Shown: positions 24,496-32,666, numbered from the stretch's first letter. The stretch is 45,915 nucleotides of DNA from Candidatus Woesearchaeota archaeon (GCA_018303325.1 JAGVYH010000070.1:1-45915); one strand, 5' to 3'. The notes: a model not told the origin generated them from the letters alone. Translations and numbers: made by a program.

Positions 24496-25194
24496 ATGAC
24501 ACACATATTTGTTCCAAGCGGAATAACCCCTGTACATAGTTTTGATTTATGGGGGACTTTAGTTATTCAAGATGTTTTAGGTCCTCGTGTTTTGGAGGCA
24601 TATAACCAATTAATGAACGGGAAAGAAAGCCCAGAAACAATTGCCAAAAACATAGCAAATTACGACGGAGTTTTGAGAGGAGACAAGAAAGCGCTTGAAA
24701 ATAAAAAAGTACACGTTGATACAATCGAAGATCCATTGTGGAATGCTTATCTGCGGGGAGAGATAGATGTTAATTTTGACGGTGCATTATATCAAGATGC
24801 ATTAAATATAATGGATGACATCGCAAAAGCTGGAGAAGGTTTATGTATTTTAACCACTGGCAATTCACCTTGGGTTCACAAAGCAGTTGCTTCAGTAAAT
24901 CCATTGGTAGGTGGAGTATTAGGAAAAGTTTACTCTGGCAATAAAGCACTTCCACAAGCTTATGAAGCAGCAGCTGAAGAATTAAAAAGAAGCCATGCGC
25001 AAATGGTCTCTCATACAGAGGATCAAATGAAAGGTCTTGCAGGAATTCTTCAAAGTGAACTAAGAAATCAAGTTGTGTTAGTCTATGTAGAACGTATTGG
25101 TTTAGCTACCCCTGACGATGTTTTATCGAAGGGAATTGATTACTATGTGACTGATTTAACTAAGCTTTCATACACAACACTAGCAAAAAAGTAA
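24496..25194 (+). CDS. HAD-superfamily hydrolase-like protein
   Basis: This is a 232-residue protein with the four HAD motifs: I HSFDLWGTLV (nucleophile D17), II ILTTGNSP (about 119-126), III a Lys in SGNKALPQ, IV VSHTEDQMKG (about 171-180). The acid/base Asp usually two residues after the nucleophile is replaced by Trp (DLW). This also occurs in dehalogenase or Cof-distant HADs, so phosphatase activity is uncertain. GGAGG nine bases before the ATG is a good ribosome-binding site. It is likely cotranscribed with its neighbours. Confidence 0.75.
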   Translation: MTHIFVPSGITPVHSFDLWGTLVIQDVLGPRVLEAYNQLMNGKESPETIAKNIANYDGVLRGDKKALENKKVHVDTIEDPLWNAYLRGEIDVNFDGALYQDALNIMDDIAKAGEGLCILTTGNSPWVHKAVASVNPLVGGVLGKVYSGNKALPQAYEAAAEELKRSHAQMVSHTEDQMKGLAGILQSELRNQVVLVYVERIGLATPDDVLSKGIDYYVTDLTKLSYTTLAKK

Positions 25195-25200
25195 TGAAAA

Positions 25201-25281
25201 ATGAAGAAACCTGTGTTACCGAAGACAGAAGAAACAAAAGAGAATAGTAAAAAAGTAATGGAAAATGGAAAACAAAACTGA
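25201..25281 (+). CDS. Possible 26-residue leader or chance frame
   Basis: A short Lys/Glu-rich frame (start MKKPVLPKTEETKENSKK) bridges the HAD gene and the next gene and overlaps the latter's start by 17 bases. The DNA around both ends contains a short direct repeat (AAAAAAGTAATG(A/G)AAAATG at about 25185 and 25247), so it may simply be duplicated spacer. I list it because translational coupling is possible; support is weak. Confidence 0.2.
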   Translation: MKKPVLPKTEETKENSKKVMENGKQN

Positions 25282-26302
25282 ATGGATAAACAGATGGGCG
25301 GGCTCGTATACATTTACTTCATGCAGTTACTGGGCTCCCCAATATTCAAAAACTCTTAAAAGAATTTTAGGGAAAGGATTTGATAATGTTTTATTCATCC
25401 ATAAAAGAGGAACTGCTTCATTTTTTGTCAAAAATGACGAGTTTAAGACATTTGGTGAATACTTAGCGCTAAAAACATTAAACAACGAATCTGAAGCATT
25501 AGAATTACTTAAACAATTAAAAGAAAATACAGATTTAATAATGAGTTTAATGAATGAATTAGAAGGCAGTATTCTGACGCCAGAACAATACTCATTATTT
25601 TATCCTGTTTTTGAAAGGCATTTGGCACATCATAATTTTATGAAGAAAACAGTTGACTTTCTAAATCCAGAATTATTGGAAAGGCTGCTGCCTGAATTTC
25701 AGGATGCAAGAATTTATTCTGAGGCAGTTTACAGCAGGACAGAACAGTTTTTTCGGTCTTTGGCAACGTCAATAGCGATTAAAGAAAATTATGACAAAGA
25801 AAATATTACTTGTTTAACACAGCAAGAGCTGGAAACATATATTGAAACAGGAACTCTTCCAGATGAATCTGAATTAAGGGAACGTTTTGAAGCCAGTGCT
25901 ATATTATTTGAAAATGGGAAAATTAAATTATTTACTGGTTCTGAAGTTACAGATTTAGAAAACAGATTTTTTCCAGTAAATGCAGATGAAATAAAAGGCA
26001 CTGTTGCTTTCAAAGGAAAGGTTAGAGGGAAATGCAGGATAATTCATGATCCGTTCAAAAACTATGATTTTGATGAAGGTGATATTTTAATTACTGGGAT
26101 GACCCGTCCAGAGTTTACACCATTTATGAAAAAGGCAGGCGCGATAGTTACAGACGCTGGCGGTTTATTATGCCACGCTGCAATTACTGCAAGAGAAATG
26201 AAAATTCCATGCATAGTTGGCACAGAGAAGGCAACAAGAATATTTAAAGAAGGGGATATTGTGGAAGTTGATGCAGAAAATGGTGTAATCAGGAAGATAT
26301 AG
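25265..26302 (+). CDS. Stand-alone PEP-utilising enzyme mobile domain protein
   Basis: This is a 345-residue protein. The C-terminal third (about 240-345) is the swivelling phosphohistidine domain of PEP synthase/PPDK-type enzymes: GDILITGMTRPEFTPFM, then TDAGGLLCHAAITAREM with the phospho-acceptor His, then PCIVGTEKAT and GDIVEVDAENGVI. The N-terminal 230 residues are helical and lack an ATP-grasp domain, and no PEP-binding barrel follows. It therefore cannot be a PEP synthase by itself. It may be a phosphocarrier working with another protein or a rifampin-phosphotransferase-like fragment. It is the last gene of the operon. Confidence 0.82.
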   Translation: MENKTEWINRWAGSYTFTSCSYWAPQYSKTLKRILGKGFDNVLFIHKRGTASFFVKNDEFKTFGEYLALKTLNNESEALELLKQLKENTDLIMSLMNELEGSILTPEQYSLFYPVFERHLAHHNFMKKTVDFLNPELLERLLPEFQDARIYSEAVYSRTEQFFRSLATSIAIKENYDKENITCLTQQELETYIETGTLPDESELRERFEASAILFENGKIKLFTGSEVTDLENRFFPVNADEIKGTVAFKGKVRGKCRIIHDPFKNYDFDEGDILITGMTRPEFTPFMKKAGAIVTDAGGLLCHAAITAREMKIPCIVGTEKATRIFKEGDIVEVDAENGVIRKI

Positions 26303-26337
26303 CAAATATAACTAATGTTGTAATATGATGATATAAG

Positions 26338-26546
26338 TATTTTTTTAGTTCTTGGGCGCAGCCACCCGTCTCATGATTATTTTTCATTTATTTTTAAAAT
26401 AATTGTACAAAAGAAATCGCACAATGAATAAACAAAGAAACGGATCAATTAATTAATCATAGTGAGACGGTGGACTTCGTCCCTAGAACGGATTGTGAGC
26501 GAAAAATAGTGTTGAGAGCGGAAATAATACTTCATCTAAACAAATA
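26338..26546. repeat. R1d: inverted-repeat element between convergent genes
   Basis: The left end is TATTTTTTTAG (26338-26348) and the right end CTAAACAAATA (26536-26546). The left arm GGGCGCAGCCACCCGTCTCA/TGATT faces GTGAGACGGTGGACTTCGTC/CC. Nearest in sequence to R1b. It lies between the 3' ends of the PEP-utiliser and pilin-like genes. Confidence 0.8.
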
Positions 26547-26565
26547 CAAAAAAGATTATAATTAT

Positions 26566-27189
26566 TCAAGGCACTTTTACATAAATCTTTTTCACAGAAT
26601 CATATTTTTCTTTTCCTGCCATTGAATTTTCTGCATCTGTTTTGTATGCCTGAACATTATAAACATACAATCCTGCTGTTGCTTTTTTGTCAATGTTAAA
26701 AAATATTGTTCCAACCTCAAATTCATTTGGCTTAAGCTTTCCAATGTTTACTTTGTATAAGTTATCACCAATGCTTGTTCCCTGAATCCATTTACTGCAG
26801 CAGGTTTGCTCAGTTGTGCAGGTTGCAGGAATGTCTGCTTCATTACCTTCGCTATCTTTTCCAGAACCAAACTTGCATTCTACAGTAAGATAAAAATAAC
26901 CCTCTTCTTTGTTGCGGTTAGCAACACCGACACCAAATATGTCATGGTCTCCCCGTTTGATTGTTTTTTGGTTTATTCCTATCGCAACCAATGACGCAGG
27001 ATCCCTTAGCTTTGATTCAATCTGTGATTTTGTTTGATCATCTAATTGCTGGCCTATATCATACGTTTGTATAAAAATGTTTTTTGCAAAATAAAACCCA
27101 ACACCTAACATTGCCAATGATAAAATTACCATTACTATGAAATTGATGCTGAGCTCAAAGCCTTTTTTGTGTCTAATGCTTTTTATCAT
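26566..27189 (-). CDS. Pilin-like secreted protein (class III signal)
   Basis: This is a 207-residue protein. The N-terminus has a type IV prepilin-style signal: basic residues, KKG, then a hydrophobic helix starting FELSINFIVMVIL. The rest is an extracellular beta-rich domain with a Cys cluster (CTTEQTCC, about 124-131) likely to form disulfides. The same layout is seen in the protein at 28653-29237. It is probably a subunit of an archaeal pilus-like or surface filament. No ATPase or platform protein gene is adjacent. Confidence 0.72.
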   Translation of the reverse strand: MIKSIRHKKGFELSINFIVMVILSLAMLGVGFYFAKNIFIQTYDIGQQLDDQTKSQIESKLRDPASLVAIGINQKTIKRGDHDIFGVGVANRNKEEGYFYLTVECKFGSGKDSEGNEADIPATCTTEQTCCSKWIQGTSIGDNLYKVNIGKLKPNEFEVGTIFFNIDKKATAGLYVYNVQAYKTDAENSMAGKEKYDSVKKIYVKVP

Positions 27190-27215
27190 TTTTAATTATT
27201 TATTCTTTTATCAAC

Positions 27216-27311
27216 CTATTCTTTAATTATTTTGTATAATACCAAGACAATAACTAAGAGTCCTAAAATAATTGCTATCCATGAAATAATATTACTAATA
27301 ATCTTCTTCAT
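27216..27311 (-). CDS. 31-residue membrane peptide
   Basis: A short minus-strand frame starts with ATG at 27311, preceded by GGGTGGT (a strong ribosome-binding site), and ends 26 bases before the downstream pilin-like gene. It encodes Met-Lys-Lys, then a nearly continuous hydrophobic helix (SWIAIILGLLVIVLVLY), then Lys-Ile-Ile-Lys-Glu. It may be a small accessory component of the surface locus. Confidence 0.6.
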   Translation of the reverse strand: MKKIISNIISWIAIILGLLVIVLVLYKIIKE

Positions 27312-27330
27312 GTTTACCACCCAATTTAAC

Positions 27331-27425
27331 TATAGTGGTGGACTTTAATATTCGTATACTTTTAGTTAAAGTCCACGAATATAGTCACGGTAACTTATAT
27401 ACGATTATTAATGTCCGTGACTATA
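27331..27425. repeat. R2 hairpin pair, modules A and B
   Basis: A: GTGGACTTTAA (27338-27348) and its complement (27366-27376), with a 17-nt spacer. B: TATAGTCACGG (27380-27390) and its complement (27415-27425), with a 24-nt spacer. The same A-B order is found at 6681-6763, and both modules occur at 43403-43850. The pair lies in the 157-bp gap between the membrane-peptide and lipoprotein genes. Confidence 0.9.
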
Positions 27426-27468
27426 CTTTACTTTAAGATTGTGCTCTATTATTTATTCTCTTTTTTAT

Positions 27469-28278
27469 TTACTTATTCACTTCTACTTCAGCCTCTCCTG
27501 TCACAACCAAAAACATTTTCTGCGAGAATTTTTCAGTAAAACTGTCTCTTATAATCTCTTCTTCTCCTTTAGAGTTAATTTTTGTAACTTCATATTCTAC
27601 TTTCATTGTTAAAGAAGTTTCCTGCTCTTTTTTTTCAGGAATATAATTTAGCGGAACAAATTCTTTAATGCCTGCGCCAATTTGAGTAAGTTCCTTGTTT
27701 ACAGGCATTTGGCCGTAAAGTATGTCACCACCCATTATTTTTATATCTTTAATTGTTAAAGGCAGGGTTACCTTCTCAGAAACATAATCCTTTAATGTGA
27801 TTGTAACAATAATTTTGTCATTTGTTAAATCAAACGGCTTGTTGAATGTAACGCCTAATTCAAGGTTCATATCATTAACTTTGGTTTCGCTGATTAATGG
27901 AATCTTAATTACGCTTTTTTCGTCAACACCAATAACACACTTGTCATCTTTGCAGAGATATTGAAGATATTTACCATAAATCTTTTTACTGCCTTTCTCT
28001 TCAATAGGATATTTGCCTTCACACTTTGGCTTTTTGCAGTCAATTGAGCAGCTGCATGTGTTTTCATCTGCTTTGGATTCACAGACCAAATTCCCGCAGC
28101 AGTTTAATTCTGGTGTTTTTACACATTTATAATCTTCGCATTTTGTATCAAAACAAGTTTGAGATGTGCAGTCTACCTCTTGCTTGCATTCTTTTTCTGC
28201 ACATCCTGCAAGAATAAGAGAAACCAAGAATATATTAATTATAAAAAATAAAAAAACTTTTTTCAAATTGTTCACCAT
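27469..28278 (-). CDS. Cys-rich lipoprotein
   Basis: This is a 269-residue protein. A signal peptide ends in the lipobox LILAGC (Cys25), so it is probably anchored by a lipid on the cell surface. Residues 26-90 contain about fourteen cysteines in short loops (CTSQTCFDTKCEDYKC, NCCGNLVC), resembling small disulfide modules. The remaining part (about 95-269) is beta-rich and Cys-poor, reminiscent of an immunoglobulin-like domain. It lies within the pilin-like gene group on the same strand and is likely part of the same surface structure. Confidence 0.8.
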   Translation of the reverse strand: MVNNLKKVFLFFIINIFLVSLILAGCAEKECKQEVDCTSQTCFDTKCEDYKCVKTPELNCCGNLVCESKADENTCSCSIDCKKPKCEGKYPIEEKGSKKIYGKYLQYLCKDDKCVIGVDEKSVIKIPLISETKVNDMNLELGVTFNKPFDLTNDKIIVTITLKDYVSEKVTLPLTIKDIKIMGGDILYGQMPVNKELTQIGAGIKEFVPLNYIPEKKEQETSLTMKVEYEVTKINSKGEEEIIRDSFTEKFSQKMFLVVTGEAEVEVNK

Positions 28279-28298
28279 GCTTTGTTTTGCTTGACTAT

Positions 28299-28535
28299 TT
28301 ATTTGACTATCTCATATTCTTTTACTATCAATATCATAAATAGTATTAAGACAATTGCGCCTGCAACAAGATAAGATATTGCATTAAACAGTGAACCGCC
28401 TGAGACAGCTACAAAAAAGCCTATTGCCATGATTGCAAATCCTAACCATAAAAATTTGTCAAGTACAAGCTTCATGATTTCAAATTCCTGCTGCTCTGTT
28501 AATTGTTTTTTTCCGTTTTTTCCTTTTTTTGCCAT
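28299..28535 (-). CDS. Small two-TM protein of the surface locus
   Basis: This protein has about 78 residues. I start at the ATG at 28535 because GGTGAT lies seven bases upstream; a GTG start three codons earlier falls inside that site. A Lys/Gly-rich cytoplasmic N-terminus (AKKGKNGKKQ) precedes two hydrophobic helices (about 32-50 and 54-74). It has no known family. It is 20 bp upstream of the lipoprotein gene and probably cotranscribed. Confidence 0.7.
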   Translation of the reverse strand: MAKKGKNGKKQLTEQQEFEIMKLVLDKFLWLGFAIMAIGFFVAVSGGSLFNAISYLVAGAIVLILFMILIVKEYEIVK

Positions 28536-28652
28536 AATTATCACCGCCTTTTTTTATATATCTTTTCGCTCATTTTATACATATGATAATTCATGTTTAC
28601 TATTTTATTACTCTTGTAATCTTTATAATCTATTTTTTATAATTTTATCTTT

Positions 28653-29237
28653 TTATGAAACCACATTAAGGAAGAATTGTTTTTCTTCGTATGGGCTGGT
28701 TAATGAGCCAACATCTGTTGAATCTGGATTAAATGCAACCATTGTACATACATAACTTCCAGTTATTAAATCTGTGGCGGTTTCTTTTGAATTATCAACT
28801 ATTTTTATTTTATATCCTTTTCCTTCACTAGCGCCAATTGTTGCTTTTGGTGATACAACTAGTAAATAATCAGTAGTTTTGTCTGCGCCGCCTGTTTCTA
28901 ATGATAGTTCCTCTCCACTTGGATTGATACAATTGCTAATACCTATTCTTGCATCAGTTGCCTCTTCTGTATTTTTATTATAATAACCAATATCTAATTT
29001 TAATTCTTTGCCTTTTTTTAATGTGACTTCTCTTGATATTGTAATTGGATCTTCAGCAGAAGGCGGACTTTTCAGGTCTTGGATATTAACAACAGAAGTA
29101 ATTCCACTTCCGACATTTTCTCTGATTAAATTTGTTACATATAATCCAACACCTAACATAGAAAACGCTAAAACAAATACAACAATAGCATTCACAGATA
29201 AGCTTAAATCAGCTTTTTTTGAGCCTCTCATCTTCAC
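28653..29237 (-). CDS. Pilin-like secreted protein (class III signal), paralogue
   Basis: This is a 194-residue protein with a prepilin-like start (MRGSKKA, then DLSLSVNAIVVFVLAF and LGVGLY), matching the pattern of the protein at 26566-27189 including the LGVG(L/F)Y end of the helix. A beta-rich domain with only two cysteines (near 102 and 164) follows. It is the first gene of the surface locus. It is probably a filament or pseudopilin-type subunit processed by a prepilin peptidase encoded elsewhere. Confidence 0.72.
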   Translation of the reverse strand: MKMRGSKKADLSLSVNAIVVFVLAFSMLGVGLYVTNLIRENVGSGITSVVNIQDLKSPPSAEDPITISREVTLKKGKELKLDIGYYNKNTEEATDARIGISNCINPSGEELSLETGGADKTTDYLLVVSPKATIGASEGKGYKIKIVDNSKETATDLITGSYVCTMVAFNPDSTDVGSLTSPYEEKQFFLNVVS

Positions 29238-29349
29238 ACCTCTTTTTTTAATTTTTAATTCAGTAAATAATAGTTTAGTAAATAATTCACTAATAATTAA
29301 CTTGTAAAGAATTTTAGGTTATATTATTTATAAAGTTTTCGGAGAAAAG

Positions 29350-29359
29350 ATTTATAAAT
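29350..29359 (+). promoter_or_regulatory. TATA box for the RelA/SpoT gene
   Basis: TTTATAAATC ends about 21 bases before the ATG at 29381, with no ribosome-binding site between. This is the spacing of an archaeal leaderless promoter. Confidence 0.6.
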
Positions 29360-29380
29360 CTGTTAACCACACTATAAATT

Positions 29381-31282
29381 ATGAAATTAACTGAGCTCAT
29401 TCAGGAAGTGCTTGCATATAATCCAAAGGCAGACATCAATCTAATTAGAAAAGCCTATGTTCTGGCAGAAAAAGCGCATAAAGGGCAAAAAAGAGAAGGT
29501 GGTGAAGAATATTTTTCACATCCAATTGAAGTTGCAAGGATACTTGTTAATCTTAAGGCAGACTCAGCAACCATCTCTGCTGCATTGCTGCATGATACTG
29601 TAGAAGATACTAATATTAGTATTGACAAGGTAAGAGAATTATTTGGTGATGAAATAGCAGAGCTTGTAGAAGGGTTGACTAAATTCAATAAAATCCAATT
29701 TGAGACAAGAGAAGATTATAGTTATGAAAATCTGAGAAAAATTCTTCTGGCAACTGCAAAAGATATTAGGGTTATGTTAATCAAGCTTGCAGACAGGCTG
29801 CATAATATGCGCACATTAAAATATGTGGCTGTTGACAAACAAAAAAGGATTGCTAAAGAAACTATTGAAATTTACGCGCCAATTGCACACAAATTAGGAA
29901 TGTGGCGTGTAAAAGGTGAATTGGAAGATTTGTCTTTAAGGTTTCTTGAGCCTGATGTTTATAAATTCTTAAGGAATAAAATTTCTGAAAAAAGAGAGGA
30001 AAGAGAAAAGCATACTGCAGAAATAATTAAGGAAATAAAAAAACAATTATCTGCAAAAGAAATAGAATCTGAAATCTCAGGAAGGGCTAAATATTTTTTC
30101 AGCATATATAAAAAAATGAAAGAAAAAAATGTTGGATTTAACGAGATTTATGATTTAATTGCTGTAAGAATTATTCTAAAAAATATTCCTGAATGCTACG
30201 CTGCTTTAGGGATGATTCATGATTTATACAAGCCAATCCCGCACAGGTTTAAAGATTATATTTCTGTACCTAAATCCAATGGTTACCAAAGCCTGCATAC
30301 TACAGTTATAACAGATAAAGGCAAAATTCTCGAGTTTCAAATAAGAACAAAAGAGATGCATTTTACTGCTGAAGATGGCATTGCAGCGCACTGGCGTTAT
30401 AAAGGAACAGAAAGGGATAAAATGTTTGACAAGAAAATTTCTTGGTTAAAACAACTATTGGAATGGAGAAATCTTGCAAGCACTTCATCAGAGTTCATTG
30501 AAACATTAAAAATAGATTTGTTTGAGGACGAAATAGTTGTTTTTACCCCGAAGGGCGATCCAATTTCACTGCCAAAGGAATCAACACCTGTTGATTTTGC
30601 GTACATGGTGCATTCTAATATAGGTGATTATTGTTCAAAAGCAATGGTTAATAATAAAATAGTGCCATTAGATGCATCTCTTGAATCAGGTGATATTGTA
30701 AAAATTATAACAAACAAAGGCGCTAAACCTTCAAGACAATGGCTGAAGTTTGTCAAAACCAACAAAGCAAGAAGCAAAATAAAGGCAAATCTTAAAATGG
30801 AAATTGAAACTGTTGAAAAAGATGAGGGGGAGGAAATTATGCCAGCAAACATTGCTAAAGCCATACAGATTGTTGGAAAGAAAGCACCATTAAAGATTTC
30901 GAAATGCTGTCATCCGAGTTTGCATGATCCTATTGTTGGATTTTATACTAAAGACAAAAAAATAACCATTCACAAAAAAACATGCCCTAATATTCATGCT
31001 CTTGATAAAAATAAGGAAGTGCCTGTATTATGGACTGAAGAGAGGAAACTGCCCATTGTGAAAATAAGTTTGACTTTGGCAGATAAGGTTGGAGCATTGG
31101 CTCGCGTATTAAATATTATTGCATCATACAAATTCAATATAAAAAATATTACCACAAGGCCAAGAAAAGATAATGTAATTACTACGCTCCATTTAGAAGT
31201 TGATAATCAATTAAAATTTAAAGATCTTTTGAATGAATTGAGAAAAATTGAGGCAGTTATTAATATAAATGCAGTTAAGTGA
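29381..31282 (+). CDS. Long RelA/SpoT homologue, (p)ppGpp synthetase/hydrolase
   Basis: This 633-residue protein has the complete bacterial long-RSH layout. The HD hydrolase domain (about 1-180) has YFSHPIEVA, AALLHDTVEDT and LADRLHNMRTL. The synthetase (about 220-350) has GRAKYFFSIYKKM, YDLIAVRI, VPKSNGYQSLHTTV and EFQIRT. A TGS domain (about 375-440, DEIVVFTPKGD) and a Cys/His element (KCCHPSLHDP...KKTCPNIH, about 505-540) follow, with a C-terminal ACT domain (about 555-633). Both HD and synthetase motifs look intact, so it should make and degrade (p)ppGpp. Such proteins are rare in archaea and this one was probably gained from bacteria. Confidence 0.95.
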   Translation: MKLTELIQEVLAYNPKADINLIRKAYVLAEKAHKGQKREGGEEYFSHPIEVARILVNLKADSATISAALLHDTVEDTNISIDKVRELFGDEIAELVEGLTKFNKIQFETREDYSYENLRKILLATAKDIRVMLIKLADRLHNMRTLKYVAVDKQKRIAKETIEIYAPIAHKLGMWRVKGELEDLSLRFLEPDVYKFLRNKISEKREEREKHTAEIIKEIKKQLSAKEIESEISGRAKYFFSIYKKMKEKNVGFNEIYDLIAVRIILKNIPECYAALGMIHDLYKPIPHRFKDYISVPKSNGYQSLHTTVITDKGKILEFQIRTKEMHFTAEDGIAAHWRYKGTERDKMFDKKISWLKQLLEWRNLASTSSEFIETLKIDLFEDEIVVFTPKGDPISLPKESTPVDFAYMVHSNIGDYCSKAMVNNKIVPLDASLESGDIVKIITNKGAKPSRQWLKFVKTNKARSKIKANLKMEIETVEKDEGEEIMPANIAKAIQIVGKKAPLKISKCCHPSLHDPIVGFYTKDKKITIHKKTCPNIHALDKNKEVPVLWTEERKLPIVKISLTLADKVGALARVLNIIASYKFNIKNITTRPRKDNVITTLHLEVDNQLKFKDLLNELRKIEAVININAVK

Positions 31283-31355
31283 TTATAGCAAAATATACTA
31301 AAAATGATTAATTTTCGAACAAATCAAAAAAAATGCCTCAAATTCGCCTACCCAC

Positions 31356-31461
31356 CCACAGCAAGCTGTGGGGTACAATCTGAACAAGTTCAGATGTACA
31401 CAAAGCTGCGGGGTACAATTTGAACATAGTTCAAATGTACACAAAATGCAAAGCATTTTGT
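31356..31461. repeat. Four tandem tight hairpins
   Basis: The hairpins are CCACAGC-AA-GCTGTGG (31356-31371), ATCTGAAC-AA-GTTCAGAT inside GTAC ends (31373-31399), ATTTGAAC-ATA-GTTCAAAT inside GTAC ends (31413-31440) and ACAAAATGC-AAA-GCATTTTGT (31441-31461). The second and third are 40-bp tandem copies in which a C-G pair has become T-A on both arms, so the pairing is conserved. Confidence 0.85.
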
Positions 31462-31522
31462 TGTATAATACCCAGTTTGTAATTAATCACTTTTGTATAT
31501 ATAATATAAGCAGGTGATTTCA

Positions 31523-32419
31523 TTGAATAAACATGACATACAAAAAGAATACAATGACTGGGTAAAAGCAGGAGAAATAGCTTCCAAAGTCAGAGAGTTT
31601 TCAAAAACAATAATTAAACCTGGTGTAAAACTGATTGATATTGCAGATCAAATAGAACTTAAGATAAAAGAATTAGGCGCAGTTCCTGCGTTTCCTGTAA
31701 ATCTTTCTCATGATTCTTTTGCTGCACATTGCACTCCTACTTCAAAAGATGAAACTGTTTTAAACAATCAGCTGCTTAAAGTTGATATTGGTGTTTGTTA
31801 TAACGGTGCAATTGGCGATACAGCTTACACTGTTGATCTCTCTGGAACTCATGCAAAACTCGTTGAAGCAAGCAAAAAAGCAGTAGATAATGCTCTTAAA
31901 ATAATCAAGGTTGGCACAACACTTGGCGAAATTGGCAAGGTTATTGAAGATACAATTACTAGTTATGGTTTCCAGCCAATAAGAAATCTTTCTGGACATG
32001 GATTGGATTTATTTAAAATTCACACGGCTCCAACAGTGCCAAATTATGACACCAAGGACAGCACAATGCTTGAGAAAGGAATGATTATTGCAATTGAACC
32101 TTTTGCAACAACTGGCGGCGGAAGAATAAGAGACACAACCCATGCCGAGATTCTTATGAAAATATCTGACAAGCCTATTCGCGATGTTTTTGCAAGAAAA
32201 GTATTTGAAGAGATCAAGGCATTCGAAGGACTGCCATTTTCAAGACGAGCATTAGCAAAAACCTTTCCATTGCCAAGATTAAATCTTGCAATACGGCAAC
32301 TGATTCTTAACGGAAATCTGCAGGAATATCCACCGCTTCAGGAAGTTAATCTAGGAATGGTATCTCAGCACGAGCATACATTATTGATAGAAGATGAGGT
32401 TATTGTGCTGACGAGGTAA
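31523..32419 (+). CDS. map: Methionine aminopeptidase, type II
   Basis: This enzyme removes N-terminal Met from nascent proteins. Metal ligands are visible: Asp in LLKVDIGVCY, Asp in GDTAYTVDLS, His in LSGHGLDLF, Glu in IAIEPFAT and Glu near the end in LLIEDEVIVL. The helical insert that marks type II enzymes lies between about 200 and 260. At about 298 residues it has the normal archaeal length. I start at the TTG at 31523 because AGGTGATTTCA precedes it exactly as AGGTGATATC precedes the tpiA ATG; the GTG at 31514 lies inside that site. A GTATATAATATAA box is just upstream. Confidence 0.95.
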   Translation: MNKHDIQKEYNDWVKAGEIASKVREFSKTIIKPGVKLIDIADQIELKIKELGAVPAFPVNLSHDSFAAHCTPTSKDETVLNNQLLKVDIGVCYNGAIGDTAYTVDLSGTHAKLVEASKKAVDNALKIIKVGTTLGEIGKVIEDTITSYGFQPIRNLSGHGLDLFKIHTAPTVPNYDTKDSTMLEKGMIIAIEPFATTGGGRIRDTTHAEILMKISDKPIRDVFARKVFEEIKAFEGLPFSRRALAKTFPLPRLNLAIRQLILNGNLQEYPPLQEVNLGMVSQHEHTLLIEDEVIVLTR

Positions 32420-32484
32420 GTCAATTATTTTTTCTTTTATTTCGAAAAAATCATTAAACTTTAAATTGATCATTTTCAACAATA

Positions 32485-32492
32485 TTTATAAA
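32485..32492 (+). promoter_or_regulatory. TATA box for initiator tRNA-Met
   Basis: TTTATAAA lies 28 bases before the first base of the tRNA, the usual archaeal distance. Confidence 0.65.
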
Positions 32493-32519
32493 GGGATTAT
32501 CTATACTTAATAATAAAAC

Positions 32520-32666
32520 AGCGGGGTAGGGCAGTCTGGAGTGCCCGTCGGGCTCATATTTCAAATCAGAGATTTGTAATCTACACAAATCAAGATTTGT
32601 GGGTAACCCGAAGGTCGGTGGAAACAGAAGGGAAGCTGTTGCCGAATTCAAATCCACCTCCCGCTA
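32520..32666 (+). tRNA. Initiator tRNA-Met(CAT) with two introns
   Basis: The acceptor AGCGGGG pairs with TCCCGCT, giving the A1-T72 pair of initiators. The anticodon stem TCGGG/CCCGA has three G-C pairs and loop CTCATAA. Intron 1 (32559-32605, 47 nt) is at 37/38 with central helix CTCA/TGGG and 3' bulge TAA. Intron 2 (32622-32646, 25 nt) splits the T-arm at 53/54 (GGTGG^TTCAAAT), with central helix CGGT/GCCG, bulges GGA and AAT and inner stem AACAG/CTGTT. Removing both gives a normal tRNA with discriminator A. Intron 1 itself contains two tandem mini-hairpins, CAAATC-AGA-GATTTG and CAAATC-AA-GATTTG. Confidence 0.92.

Noticed and set aside
25265-26302. PEP synthase or PPDK fragment caused by frameshift
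   Set aside because: Neighbouring frames upstream and downstream do not encode ATP-grasp or PEP-binding barrel sequence, so it is a genuine short protein.
30397-30864. Minus-strand frames inside the RelA/SpoT gene
   Set aside because: Antisense shadows of a gene with complete domain structure.
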